Part shown: positions 7,030-14,781 of the stretch, one piece after another
Position numbering within the stretch: position 1 is the stretch's first letter
Layout: each line of letters begins with the position of its first letter
Assembly: GCA_045576455.1 (NCBI GenBank)
Contig: JAZNGM010000029.1
Span: forward strand, 1 to 48,764
DNA: 48,764 nt
Origin: RGIG4034 sp045576455
Lineage (GTDB): Bacteria; Bacillota; Clostridia; Lachnospirales; Lachnospiraceae
Reading direction: 5' to 3'
Notes under the pieces: model-generated
Seen by the model: the letters and a program-made list of their open reading frames with translations, nothing else
What the model was told of the DNA's origin: nothing
The model's database searches: none
Program-made: the position numbers and the translations under genes

Positions 7030-8988
7030 TCACGCTCTTCTTTTATATTTTATTGCAATTATTAATCCACCCATCAATACAACTCCCGTGATTCCGAATA
7101 CAACGTAAGCTCCCATATTACTGTCAGTTTCTGTCCGCTCTTTGGATGTAAACTTATCTTTTCTTAAATCGGTCTGAGGGATTCTGTCTCCGGGAATCTC
7201 TCCTCCGAACGTTCCGCCTCCGAAGCCTTGCCATGGGTTTGTTCTTTCCGGCATCTCTCCTCCGAACGTTCCGCCTCCGAAGCCTTGCCATGGGTTTGTT
7301 CTTTCCGGCATCTCTCCTCCGAACGTTCCGCCTCCGAAGCCTTGCCATGGGTTCATTCCTTCCGGCATCTCTCCTCCGAACGTTCCGCCTCCGAAGCCTT
7401 GCCATGGGTTTGTTCCTTCGGTAAAATTATCTCTACCACCAAATCCTCTACCCATACCCATGGTTCCCATATCAGATAAGTTTAAGCCGGATGCATCTAT
7501 CAAAGCAGCGCTATCCGCAATTTGTCCCTCACTGGTAGATGGAATAGTTCCTTCAAGCTGTCCCTTCACGCTCTTTGCACGAAGATTACAGAATGACAAC
7601 ACTGCATCAACACCCTTTTTAAATTCATTATACGTACAGAATTTACTTGGATCTTTTTCAACATATGATGAAATCAGTGCTGCAGTTTCCGTTATTAATT
7701 CTGCAAAGTCTGTTTCGCTTATAAATTCATTAAACAGCTCATGATACTTACGTGCATATTCTTCGTCTTCAAAAATCCAGCTTATCATCGGACGGTCTTC
7801 CATTCCTCCGCTGACAGGCGTATCAATCGGAGAATTTACCGTTCCCGTTGCAGTAGAACCTTGGAACGTTCCATAGGCAAGATTATAATCCCATGGTATC
7901 ATGGAGAACTGCCCATCCTCTTCATAGAGATAATAGTTGTGTATCATGGAGCCGGTATAACTATCTCCGTTACATAAGAAATTGTGAACCACAAAATATC
8001 TTATTACTTCATCCACATCAACCGTAGCTTCAATATCTTTATTCTCTGACAGATTCTTAAGGGAATTTATCAAACGTTCTTTATCCGTTTGTGTGATGTC
8101 TGTTTTTGCACTATTGAAAAGATTACTGTAACTGTCCGGATTATCATCAATATACTGAAGCTTTACATCACTGCTGCCCATTTTGCCGGGACCGCCAAAA
8201 CCTCCAGAAAATTCCCCATTCTCTGGAATTCTTCCACCACCCGGAAAGTTCCCATTTTGCGGGAATCTGCCGCTACTTGAAGAATTTGCATTTTCTGCAT
8301 TTCCGTCACCGAAAGAGGATTCAAAATCGTCAAAACTAAAGTCTTTGCCATTACCTCTTCCACCGCCAAAACTCATGCTGTCCGGTTTATACAATTCACC
8401 ATAATCATTTCCATAATTACGTCGTAAAAATGCATCCTCAATGCCTTCTACAGCCAAATACAATCCCCATTCCTCACCATTAACCGATATATACACATAA
8501 CTACACAAAGGAGCATCCACAGAAAAAGAATCCATCAAGGTATAAGCAAGGTAATCCTTCATAAAAGTATTATCCTGAATGATATTATTAAGGCTCAGTT
8601 TATCCAGTCCGTAATAACTTTTGGTATTATCATATTGGTCAAACTCTACTTTGAAACTATATCTGTCACTACCCATCGAGGATACAGAGCTCAAAGAAGT
8701 ATTACCTTTTGCACGGATACCGACATTTTTGTATGCTTCGCCATCGATAACCACGGAACATACCGTATATTCTTCGTTCTCACAAGTATCAATAAAACTT
8801 TCCCAATCATCCATTATGATATCAATAGTATGTACCTTGGATTTGTCAAACAACCGGTTCTCATACCCCATAACCTTATCCGCACGTTCAATACCGAATG
8901 CGGTTGCATTAATAAATATAAATGTTATAAACAGTGAAAAAATAATAGCGGCAGCACAAATTTTATTAATATGTTTGTGTGTTGACAT
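7030..8988 (-). CDS. CotH-family kinase, cell-surface, with Gly-rich tandem repeats
   Basis: 652 residues. An N-terminal signal/anchor (~10-30, AAAIIFSLFITFIFINATAFG) and a C-terminal transmembrane helix (~622-646) followed by KYKRRA place the bulk outside the cell. The middle is a CotH protein-kinase domain: early motif VGIRAKGNTSL, then LYLAVEGIEDAFLRRNYG, LCNGDSYTGSMIHNYYLYEE and the metal-binding MIPWDYNLAYG. CotH of Bacillus phosphorylates spore-coat proteins; non-spore homologues are common in clostridia. The linkers are rich in Gly, Asn and Phe, and residues ~522-597 are four copies of a 19-residue repeat, NPWQGFGGGTFGGEMPERT. Last gene of the VTC-DUF4956-CotH operon, 11 bp after DUF4956. 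Confidence 0.9.
   Translation of the reverse strand: MSTHKHINKICAAAIIFSLFITFIFINATAFGIERADKVMGYENRLFDKSKVHTIDIIMDDWESFIDTCENEEYTVCSVVIDGEAYKNVGIRAKGNTSLSSVSSMGSDRYSFKVEFDQYDNTKSYYGLDKLSLNNIIQDNTFMKDYLAYTLMDSFSVDAPLCSYVYISVNGEEWGLYLAVEGIEDAFLRRNYGNDYGELYKPDSMSFGGGRGNGKDFSFDDFESSFGDGNAENANSSSSGRFPQNGNFPGGGRIPENGEFSGGFGGPGKMGSSDVKLQYIDDNPDSYSNLFNSAKTDITQTDKERLINSLKNLSENKDIEATVDVDEVIRYFVVHNFLCNGDSYTGSMIHNYYLYEEDGQFSMIPWDYNLAYGTFQGSTATGTVNSPIDTPVSGGMEDRPMISWIFEDEEYARKYHELFNEFISETDFAELITETAALISSYVEKDPSKFCTYNEFKKGVDAVLSFCNLRAKSVKGQLEGTIPSTSEGQIADSAALIDASGLNLSDMGTMGMGRGFGGRDNFTEGTNPWQGFGGGTFGGEMPEGMNPWQGFGGGTFGGEMPERTNPWQGFGGGTFGGEMPERTNPWQGFGGGTFGGEIPGDRIPQTDLRKDKFTSKERTETDSNMGAYVVFGITGVVLMGGLIIAIKYKRRA
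7197..7424 (-). repeat. 4 x 57-bp in-frame tandem repeat in the CotH gene
   Basis: Four direct copies with a period of exactly 57 bp begin at 7197, 7254, 7311 and 7368. They differ by only a few bases, mostly at the unit ends. Each encodes 19 residues centred on PWQGFGGGTFGG. Near identity at the DNA level points to recent duplication and possible copy-number change between strains. Confidence 0.95.
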
Positions 8989-8999
8989 TACTATTCTCC

Positions 9000-9671
9000 T
9001 TAACCAAGATATTCTCCATTATAACTAACTAAGACGGCACTATTCACGCCCGACATAGTAGCAAGTACATTAACAAAATCCGTATTATTATCTTTGAGCC
9101 TTATTTCCATATTAAGCTCAATCGCATCTTTTCTTGCTGTCTTACTTTTTAATACACAACGGGTTACTTTACTATCAAGAAACTGTTTTGCCATCAGTTC
9201 ACTGTCATGATTTTCACAGTGAATTACTACAATGTAAGGACAAGTATGTGTCTTACGGTTTACAAACAACATAAGCACCAGACCGATTATTACACTTCCT
9301 ATTACTGCTAATGGAATCATCCCTGCTGCCAAAACAATACCCACACCGATTGCCCAGAAAAGAAAAGCTATATCAAGCGGTTCTTTTATCGCTGTCCTGA
9401 AACGGACAATAGACAACGCACCGACCATACCAAGGGAAAGAACCACGTTACTGGTTACAGCAAGAATGACAATTGTCGTAATCATCGTCATCGCAATAAG
9501 TGAAACACCAAAACCCGACGAATACATAACACCCTGATAGGTTTTCATGTATATAAGATAAATAAATAATCCTATACAAAAAGAGAGCACTAACGCCAAT
9601 GCCATATCAATAATACTTACACTAGTTACATTTTCAAGAAAACTTGATTTAAAAATATCTTTAAAATTCAT
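9000..9671 (-). CDS. DUF4956 family membrane protein
   Basis: 223 residues. Four hydrophobic segments occupy ~22-40, ~50-75, ~78-88 and ~103-135. The conserved core VLSLGMVGALSIVRFRTAIKEP (~81-102, shown here as two overlapping pieces: VLSLGMVGALSIVRF and RFRTAIKEPLDIAFLFWAIG) is the DUF4956 hallmark. A soluble C-terminal alpha/beta domain (~145-223, CPYIVVIHCENHDSELMAK) follows. DUF4956 genes regularly neighbour VTC polyphosphate polymerases and CotH kinases, as here; the biochemical role is not known. Start ATG has AAGGAG seven bases upstream. It follows the VTC gene by 39 bp. Confidence 0.9.
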   Translation of the reverse strand: MNFKDIFKSSFLENVTSVSIIDMALALVLSFCIGLFIYLIYMKTYQGVMYSSGFGVSLIAMTMITTIVILAVTSNVVLSLGMVGALSIVRFRTAIKEPLDIAFLFWAIGVGIVLAAGMIPLAVIGSVIIGLVLMLFVNRKTHTCPYIVVIHCENHDSELMAKQFLDSKVTRCVLKSKTARKDAIELNMEIRLKDNNTDFVNVLATMSGVNSAVLVSYNGEYLG

Positions 9672-9710
9672 AACTTATCTCCTTCATCATTTAAAAATTA
9701 TCTGTTTAAA

Positions 9711-10379
9711 TTAACCATATAATCTGCACGTTGCGTATTTTGAAAACGCTCCACTGCTTCTTCCCGGAAGATTGACCGCATCTCGTATAATATCCGGAAG
9801 GAAAGCATCCCACTTTACTTCCAACACAATTGCCTGCGTTGCCGGTAAAGTCAGGCAGTCTTCTTTTAAAAAATCTGCACAATTTACTCCGGTACGTATA
9901 TCATAATCAATCGTAACTCTGACATTTCCTGCCGGATATATGTATGGCTCCCTTATGTAGTCAACAATTGTCTTCGGTCCGATTCCTTGCATTTTCATCT
10001 TGATGTACAATTCCTTCATCAACCGGTTATCGGAATGTAACAGAAAATCAATATCACCCGCCAACAACTTTTCTACTTGTGCGGCACTGATTTTTGTACT
10101 CTGCTTATTCCCAAGTCCATTTATCTTACTTTTCTTTTCAAGATAAATTACTGATGTATCCCGATTGTAATATCGTATCCTGAATTTTTCCCTCCTGTTT
10201 ATGCCATCTATTTTTTCCCGTAACGCTTTATTATCCATATTGTCAAAATATAGGCTTCGCACCAAATATTGACCGTCTATTGCATGTATATCCTGAGAGG
10301 CTACCGCCCCCATCCTCTGCCGGATAACCAGCATGTCGGCATAACTTATCTCATGCTTTATTTCATGACGGAAATTCAC
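9711..10379 (-). CDS. VTC-domain polyphosphate polymerase family protein
   Basis: 222 residues, a full VTC catalytic domain (CYTH-like tunnel fold). Visible elements: N-terminal FRHEIKHEIS, YFDNMDNKALREKIDG, the basic strand REKFRIRYYN, LEKKSKINGLGNKQS, the acidic metal site VRVTIDYDIRTG, LEVKWDAFLP and the C-terminal FSKYATCRLYG. In yeast VTC4 this tunnel of Arg, Lys and Glu residues polymerises phosphate from ATP. No SPX domain or membrane segment is present. The start is GTG at 10379, eight bases after GGAGG; an ATG three bases further upstream opens only a six-codon frame. First gene of the operon with DUF4956 and CotH. Confidence 0.9.
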   Translation of the reverse strand: MNFRHEIKHEISYADMLVIRQRMGAVASQDIHAIDGQYLVRSLYFDNMDNKALREKIDGINRREKFRIRYYNRDTSVIYLEKKSKINGLGNKQSTKISAAQVEKLLAGDIDFLLHSDNRLMKELYIKMKMQGIGPKTIVDYIREPYIYPAGNVRVTIDYDIRTGVNCADFLKEDCLTLPATQAIVLEVKWDAFLPDIIRDAVNLPGRSSGAFSKYATCRLYG

Positions 10380-10487
10380 TCATCTCACCTCCCTACAAAT
10401 CATTCACTCTATCTGTCTTAATAAATTAAACCCAAAAACTTTGTTAAAATCGTAAAAAACCTGTGAAAAAAGTGTGAAACGTATTAC

Positions 10488-10525
10488 AAAAAAATTGGTC
10501 ACAGTCATAGACCGGACCAATTTTT
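10488..10525 (-). terminator. Terminator downstream of the VanZ gene
   Basis: Stem AAAATTGGTC (10491-10500) pairs with GACCAATTTT (10515-10524); on the minus strand it ends in a run of seven T. It closes the VanZ transcript and separates it from the VTC operon. Confidence 0.85.
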
Positions 10526-10611
10526 CAAATCATTTAATACCCATTCTTAACCAATAACAAGCATCGCCATACGTCTCAAAACATAGCGGAATTTCTAAAA
10601 ACCTCGCCAAA

Positions 10612-10656
10612 TTTCTCAGAATTCGTAATAATTACAAATAATTCCTCAAAATTCGT
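10612..10656. repeat. Two 15-bp direct repeats in the VanZ 3' region
   Basis: TTTCTCAGAATTCGT (10612-10626) and TTCCTCAAAATTCGT (10642-10656) lie 30 bp apart between the VanZ stop codon and its terminator, in an otherwise unassigned AT-rich stretch (10526-10672). Function unknown. Confidence 0.45.
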
Positions 10657-10672
10657 CCAACCTCACGAGAAT

Positions 10673-11389
10673 TTAAAATTCCCCATACGGCAACATTTTG
10701 CGTATGCCCTTGCGCATTATCGGAATATGCACAATGCCATATACAATAAGTGCTCCGAGCACATTTAGAATCACATCATCTATGTCCGCCTGGCCCACCA
10801 TGGTAAGAAACTGTATAAATTCTCCCAATGCACTGGATAATGCAACGACGATTACAAATATAAATACATTTTTTATCCGCTTTTTAAATACAACCGGCAG
10901 GAAGAAACCAAATGGAGCAAATGCAATAAGATTTCCCACCAAGTTTAAAATGATTATCTTTAGCGACATCGTATGATGTACTGCCGCACGATAATACATT
11001 TTAGTGGATTTTAAAACATCAAGATTACAATAGTAAGATATATGATCTTTGGAAAACGGCTCTACCTTCCATATATTTCTATCCCATATGCCACGCCGAA
11101 ACGTACTTCCAAGGAAAAGCAAAGTAGCAAGTGAAATTACATAAATAACAAATATGCGGCGCAATGTTTTATGCTGTAATCTGCACTTTTCTTCTTCATC
11201 CGTAATCCGTCGCATGTTAAGTTTCATATCAAGAAATAAAACTACCATAGGTGTGGCGTATATTATCAGTTTTTCCCACAAACTCATATACCACTTCGGA
11301 TGAAAATCCACAAACAACCCCAGACACACCATATAGACAGAAAAAAGGAGTGTCATTATATGTATAAACTTATAGGTATTATTTTTCAT
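10673..11389 (-). CDS. VanZ-family membrane protein
   Basis: 238 residues, about five or six membrane segments. The VanZ core is GNLIAFAPFGFFLPVVF (~144-160) followed by ALSSALGEFIQFL and the acidic signature GQADIDDVILNVLGALIVYG (~198-217). VanZ-like proteins are linked to teicoplanin and lipoglycopeptide resistance in enterococci, but most clostridial copies have no known target. Upstream 11390-11528 holds no gene; a terminator lies ~150 bp downstream, so it seems monocistronic. It is transcribed in the same direction as the CE2-CE4 gene upstream. Confidence 0.9.
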   Translation of the reverse strand: MKNNTYKFIHIMTLLFSVYMVCLGLFVDFHPKWYMSLWEKLIIYATPMVVLFLDMKLNMRRITDEEEKCRLQHKTLRRIFVIYVISLATLLFLGSTFRRGIWDRNIWKVEPFSKDHISYYCNLDVLKSTKMYYRAAVHHTMSLKIIILNLVGNLIAFAPFGFFLPVVFKKRIKNVFIFVIVVALSSALGEFIQFLTMVGQADIDDVILNVLGALIVYGIVHIPIMRKGIRKMLPYGEF

Positions 11390-11528
11390 GACAACTCCTG
11401 TTTTCTAAAATTTTTTCTTAAATATTTTCCTAGATGCTCTATATATATTAATTCGTTACCGGCTCGAGGAGTACTATTATTACGTTATTGATTACATTAT
11501 CTATTGTTTTAGTACCCAACGCCATTAA

Positions 11529-13250
11529 TTAGTGTGCCACAGAATAATTCTCATCTATACACATCTGCGGAACAGCTTTTCTTTTCTTAAAAACATCCGA
11601 AACATTAACTAGCTGATATCCTCTTCTTAAAAGTTCCGGAATAATAATATCAAGTGCTTCTACCGTCGGTGTATTATGCACTAAATCATGTAATAAAATC
11701 AGTGCACCATCACATACGCTATCGAGGATACGTTGTGCCCTTTCCTCGGCAGGAACTGTCGGAACCCAATCTTCTCCGTTTATACCACATATGAACGGAA
11801 GACGAATTGTCTGACGCATTGTATCATTAACAAGGATAAACGGTGGTCTGAAGAAGGTCGGCTCCTTGCCGGTAATGTCTACAATCATTTCTGTCGTAGC
11901 ATCGATTTCCTTTTTAACCTCTTCTGCCGTAAGCTTTGTCATATCATAATGATGAAGCGAATGATTATGGATTTCGCAACCCATATCATATTCTTTACGA
12001 ACCACCTCGCGCGTGGTCTCATTAATATTCTGTCCGATAAGGAAGAAAGAACCTACAACATTGTACTTCTTTAACTTCTCAAGTACCTCCAGGGTAATGG
12101 TATCGTTAGGACCATCGTCAAAGGTAAGTGCCGCTATCGGTCTGTTTGGATCAATGATATATGGAATGGCATCTTTCTGATATGCCTTGATATCAAATAG
12201 TGTGCTTATCTTCTTAGCAAGAACTCTGGCAGCTTTATCATGTGTTACCTTGGAAGGATGCCAGTCTACTACTAAACCGTCCTCCGGTTTCTGGTCTTCA
12301 AACATCATGGTATCAATGTTAGCATCATTCGTTTCAGCCTTATAGCGTTCAACCGATTTTTCCACTGTAGGACACTGTCGGATTCCCATCATCCCAAGTG
12401 TACACAATATCTTGGCATTTGGATTCTTTCCACGGATTTTCTTAAGGAATTCAACATAATTCACAATAAATTCTTCTTGTCTGTCTGCATAATCCTGACA
12501 ATAACTGTCATCATTCGTTCCTAAATTTATAACTACTAAATCAGGTTCTCTTTTTGCAAAAGACCATGTTACATCCTGCGGTTTTTTACCATTAAGCTCA
12601 CCGTCGCTGATACCTTCTTTATCATAATATGGAGCAACAAGGCTCTCTGACATTTTGGTATTACCGTCAGCTGTATACCCCGAAATAATGCCAAAGGAAC
12701 TCATTCCCACCATGCTGTAATCTGCATTTAACAATTCTGCCGTACGGTAAGAAAATGCCTTTGTAACATCTTCTGAGGCTGTTGAAAAAATATGTTCAAT
12801 ACATTCATCATCCACACCATAAGCACAGGTAATGGAATCGCCTACAAATTCAATAAAGAAGTCTTTATCTTTTGTAGGATATATGTCGCCTTCTGCCTCT
12901 ACACCAATCTGCTTGATAGCCATGGTTGACATGCGGGACTCTGATAATTTTAATATGGTTATCTTAATATCCTGTACGGTATCACTCTCCCATACAGTGT
13001 AAGTTGTCTCCGCTTCCTTCTGCATAGTATCTATAACCCGTACATCATTTACTAGTATAGCAATTCTTGCAGCAAACATCGCATTTTCTTCTGTACATGC
13101 GGAATCACCGAGAATGGTAACCTCTGCTTTTGTTCCTGTAAAAATAAACTCTGCTCCGGTTCCTGAATGGGCACATCTTAATACATCATCTTCATAAACT
13201 GCTCTTCCAAGAAATTTTACATACTCTTCACTTGCTTTATAATATTTCAT
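11529..13250 (-). CDS. Two-domain CE2-type acetyl esterase / CE4 polysaccharide deacetylase fusion
   Basis: 573 residues from the ATG at 13250, chosen because GGAGG lies seven bases upstream; the longer frame to 13361 has no ribosome site. N-terminal ~1-120 is a jelly-roll segment as in CE2 esterases, then an SGNH domain: FVGDSITCAYG (catalytic Ser), VVINLGTNDDSY, and the late DWHPSKVTHDKAA with Asp and His. The C-terminal ~200 residues are a NodB deacetylase with all motifs: LTFDDGPND, HNHSLHHYD, FRPPF, GEDW and ILLHD. No signal peptide is visible, so both activities probably act on imported acetylated oligosaccharides. Such a two-activity chain suits stepwise deacetylation of plant or host glycans. 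Confidence 0.88.
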   Translation of the reverse strand: MKYYKASEEYVKFLGRAVYEDDVLRCAHSGTGAEFIFTGTKAEVTILGDSACTEENAMFAARIAILVNDVRVIDTMQKEAETTYTVWESDTVQDIKITILKLSESRMSTMAIKQIGVEAEGDIYPTKDKDFFIEFVGDSITCAYGVDDECIEHIFSTASEDVTKAFSYRTAELLNADYSMVGMSSFGIISGYTADGNTKMSESLVAPYYDKEGISDGELNGKKPQDVTWSFAKREPDLVVINLGTNDDSYCQDYADRQEEFIVNYVEFLKKIRGKNPNAKILCTLGMMGIRQCPTVEKSVERYKAETNDANIDTMMFEDQKPEDGLVVDWHPSKVTHDKAARVLAKKISTLFDIKAYQKDAIPYIIDPNRPIAALTFDDGPNDTITLEVLEKLKKYNVVGSFFLIGQNINETTREVVRKEYDMGCEIHNHSLHHYDMTKLTAEEVKKEIDATTEMIVDITGKEPTFFRPPFILVNDTMRQTIRLPFICGINGEDWVPTVPAEERAQRILDSVCDGALILLHDLVHNTPTVEALDIIIPELLRRGYQLVNVSDVFKKRKAVPQMCIDENYSVAH

Positions 13251-13375
13251 CTTATGCCTCCATACCCCTATTAATATATAGCTTTCCAAAATATTATAAT
13301 ACATATATAAAAAGAATAAAAGAAAAGAATGCCTTATTTTATAGGAATAAAATAATAGCATTCATCTTCTTGTCT

Positions 13376-13921
13376 TTATTGTTCCATTTGTCTTCCAAAA
13401 AAACCGGATGCAGACTGTGCAAGCTTTAATTCCGTTTCGCCCATCTTCGCTTTATTATCCGCATTCAACAATAATACCGCTCCGATAACATCTCCTTCGC
13501 ATATAACCGGAACAATAGTCTGATGAACATAGCTGTCTTCATCATCCGAGGTTATGGTAATAAAATTCCGATCGCCCAATTGTGCCTGTACCGTTTCCCG
13601 GTTATCAAGCTTTTCTTCCAGTTCTTTACTTAAAGGTTTTCCAAGTAAGCCTTTCATACCGCCGGATACCGAAATAAACTGGTCTCTGTCCGCAATAACC
13701 GCCACATGGCCGGATACCTGGGAAAGACTGTCGGTATATTGCTTAGCAAAGGTTGAAATCTCACCTATCGGGGAATACTTCTTTAATATAATCTCGCCTT
13801 CCCGGTCCGTAAATATTTCTAAAGGATCTGATTCTCTTATGCGGAGCGTCCGTCTTATTTCTTTTGGTATTACGACACGGCCAAGGTCATCTATGCGGCG
13901 TACAATACCTGTTGCTTTCAT
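13376..13921 (-). CDS. spoVT: Stage V sporulation protein T, AbrB-type regulator
   Basis: 181 residues. N-terminal swapped-hairpin AbrB DNA-binding domain MKATGIVRRIDDLGRVVIPKE (shown in two parts: MKATGIVRRIDDL, DLGRVVIPKEIRRTLRIRE), then a GAF-like C-terminal domain from ~55 (VIADRDQFISVSGGMKGL). SpoVT modulates sigma-G-dependent forespore genes and spore coat and germination properties. Full length matches the family. ATG has AAGGAG nine bases upstream. In Bacillus and many clostridia spoVT lies close to mfd; here it is ~27 kb from mfd, beside the CRISPR array. Supports a spore-forming host. Confidence 0.95.
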   Translation of the reverse strand: MKATGIVRRIDDLGRVVIPKEIRRTLRIRESDPLEIFTDREGEIILKKYSPIGEISTFAKQYTDSLSQVSGHVAVIADRDQFISVSGGMKGLLGKPLSKELEEKLDNRETVQAQLGDRNFITITSDDEDSYVHQTIVPVICEGDVIGAVLLLNADNKAKMGETELKLAQSASGFFGRQMEQ

Positions 13922-14074
13922 ATATACATTTCTCCTTAAATTACTAATTGTGTTGTTATTATTTGTAATTTAAGGGGATTTATACTTGATATTAACTTCA
14001 AACCATTCATTAATTGCAAACAATTTCTGATAGTAATATCAATTGAAAAACTAATTTTGAAATCGCAAAAATTT

Positions 14075-14704
14075 ATTTTATTACCTCATTGACTTACACT
14101 ACTCTCAAACAGATTTTAGATCGCGACGATAAATGTACGAGTTTTACTACCTTATGAATTTACACTACTCTCAAACAGAATAGAATTCATCCTGCCATTC
14201 AATTATGTTTTACTACCTTATGAATTTACACTACTCTCAAACCATAACATCCGTTAAAATTATTTCTTGTTTGTTTTACTACCTTATGAATTTACACTAC
14301 TCTCAAACTTAACTTCTCCAACCTCGTTAAGTACCTTTGTTTTACTACCTTATGAATTTACACTACTCTCAAACGTAAATGGTGTAGTTAGCAAAAACAT
14401 GTTAGTTTTACTACCTTATGAATTTACACTACTCTCAAACTCCTCACGTTCTGCCCAATAACTAGACTGTGTTTTACTACCTTATGAATTTACACTACTC
14501 TCAAACACCGCGTGACATACTCTTCATGTATGCATAGTTTTACTACCTTATGAATTTACACTACTCTCAAACATTTATGAACCACATCAGAAACAATGAC
14601 AAGTTTTACTACCTTATGAATTTACACTACTCTCAAACCGAGGTCGTCTCGTATTCCGAATTAGAACGGTTTTACTACCTTATGAATTTACACTACTCTC
14701 AAAC
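14075..14704 (-). CRISPR. Type II-A CRISPR array: 9 perfect repeats + 1 degenerate, 9 spacers
   Basis: Nine identical 36-bp repeats start at 14141, 14207, 14273, 14339, 14405, 14471, 14537, 14603 and 14669. On the transcribed minus strand each begins GTTTGAGAGTAGTGT and ends AAGGTAGTAAAAC. A tenth copy (14075-14110) carries six mismatches, clustered toward the 3' end of the transcribed repeat. All nine spacers are exactly 30 bp. The degenerate end at low coordinates, the leader beside csn2 and the tracrRNA anti-repeat all place the newest spacer at 14639-14668. No spacer visibly matches the window. Confidence 0.98.
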
Positions 14705-14781
14705 CTCAAATTCAAGAATAAACTGCACTCACTACATTTTTGCAGGGAAATCAATAAGGTATTTCCACTATATCGTAAAAC
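14705..14781 (-). promoter_or_regulatory. CRISPR leader with leader-anchoring motif
   Basis: The 77 bp between the csn2 stop and the first repeat. Its last seven bases on the minus strand (14711-14705) read ATTTGAG, the known leader-anchoring sequence recognised during type II-A spacer acquisition, directly before GTTTGAGAG of the repeat. No clear array promoter could be picked out by eye. Confidence 0.8.

Noticed and set aside
7154..7479. Repetitive open frames on both strands inside the CotH gene
   Set aside because: They are shadows of the 57-bp tandem repeat; composition (Arg- or Ser-rich) and lack of start signals do not support genes.
13250..13361. Longer start for the CE2-CE4 protein with a hydrophobic N-terminus
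   Set aside because: No ribosome site precedes it, whereas the ATG at 13250 has GGAGG at ideal spacing; the extra residues look like a translated leader.
14075..14704. Plus-strand crRNA orientation because the repeat also begins GTTTTA on that strand
   Set aside because: The tracrRNA with its terminator is on the plus strand and carries the repeat-like sequence, so crRNA must be minus; the degenerate repeat and ATTTGAG leader agree.
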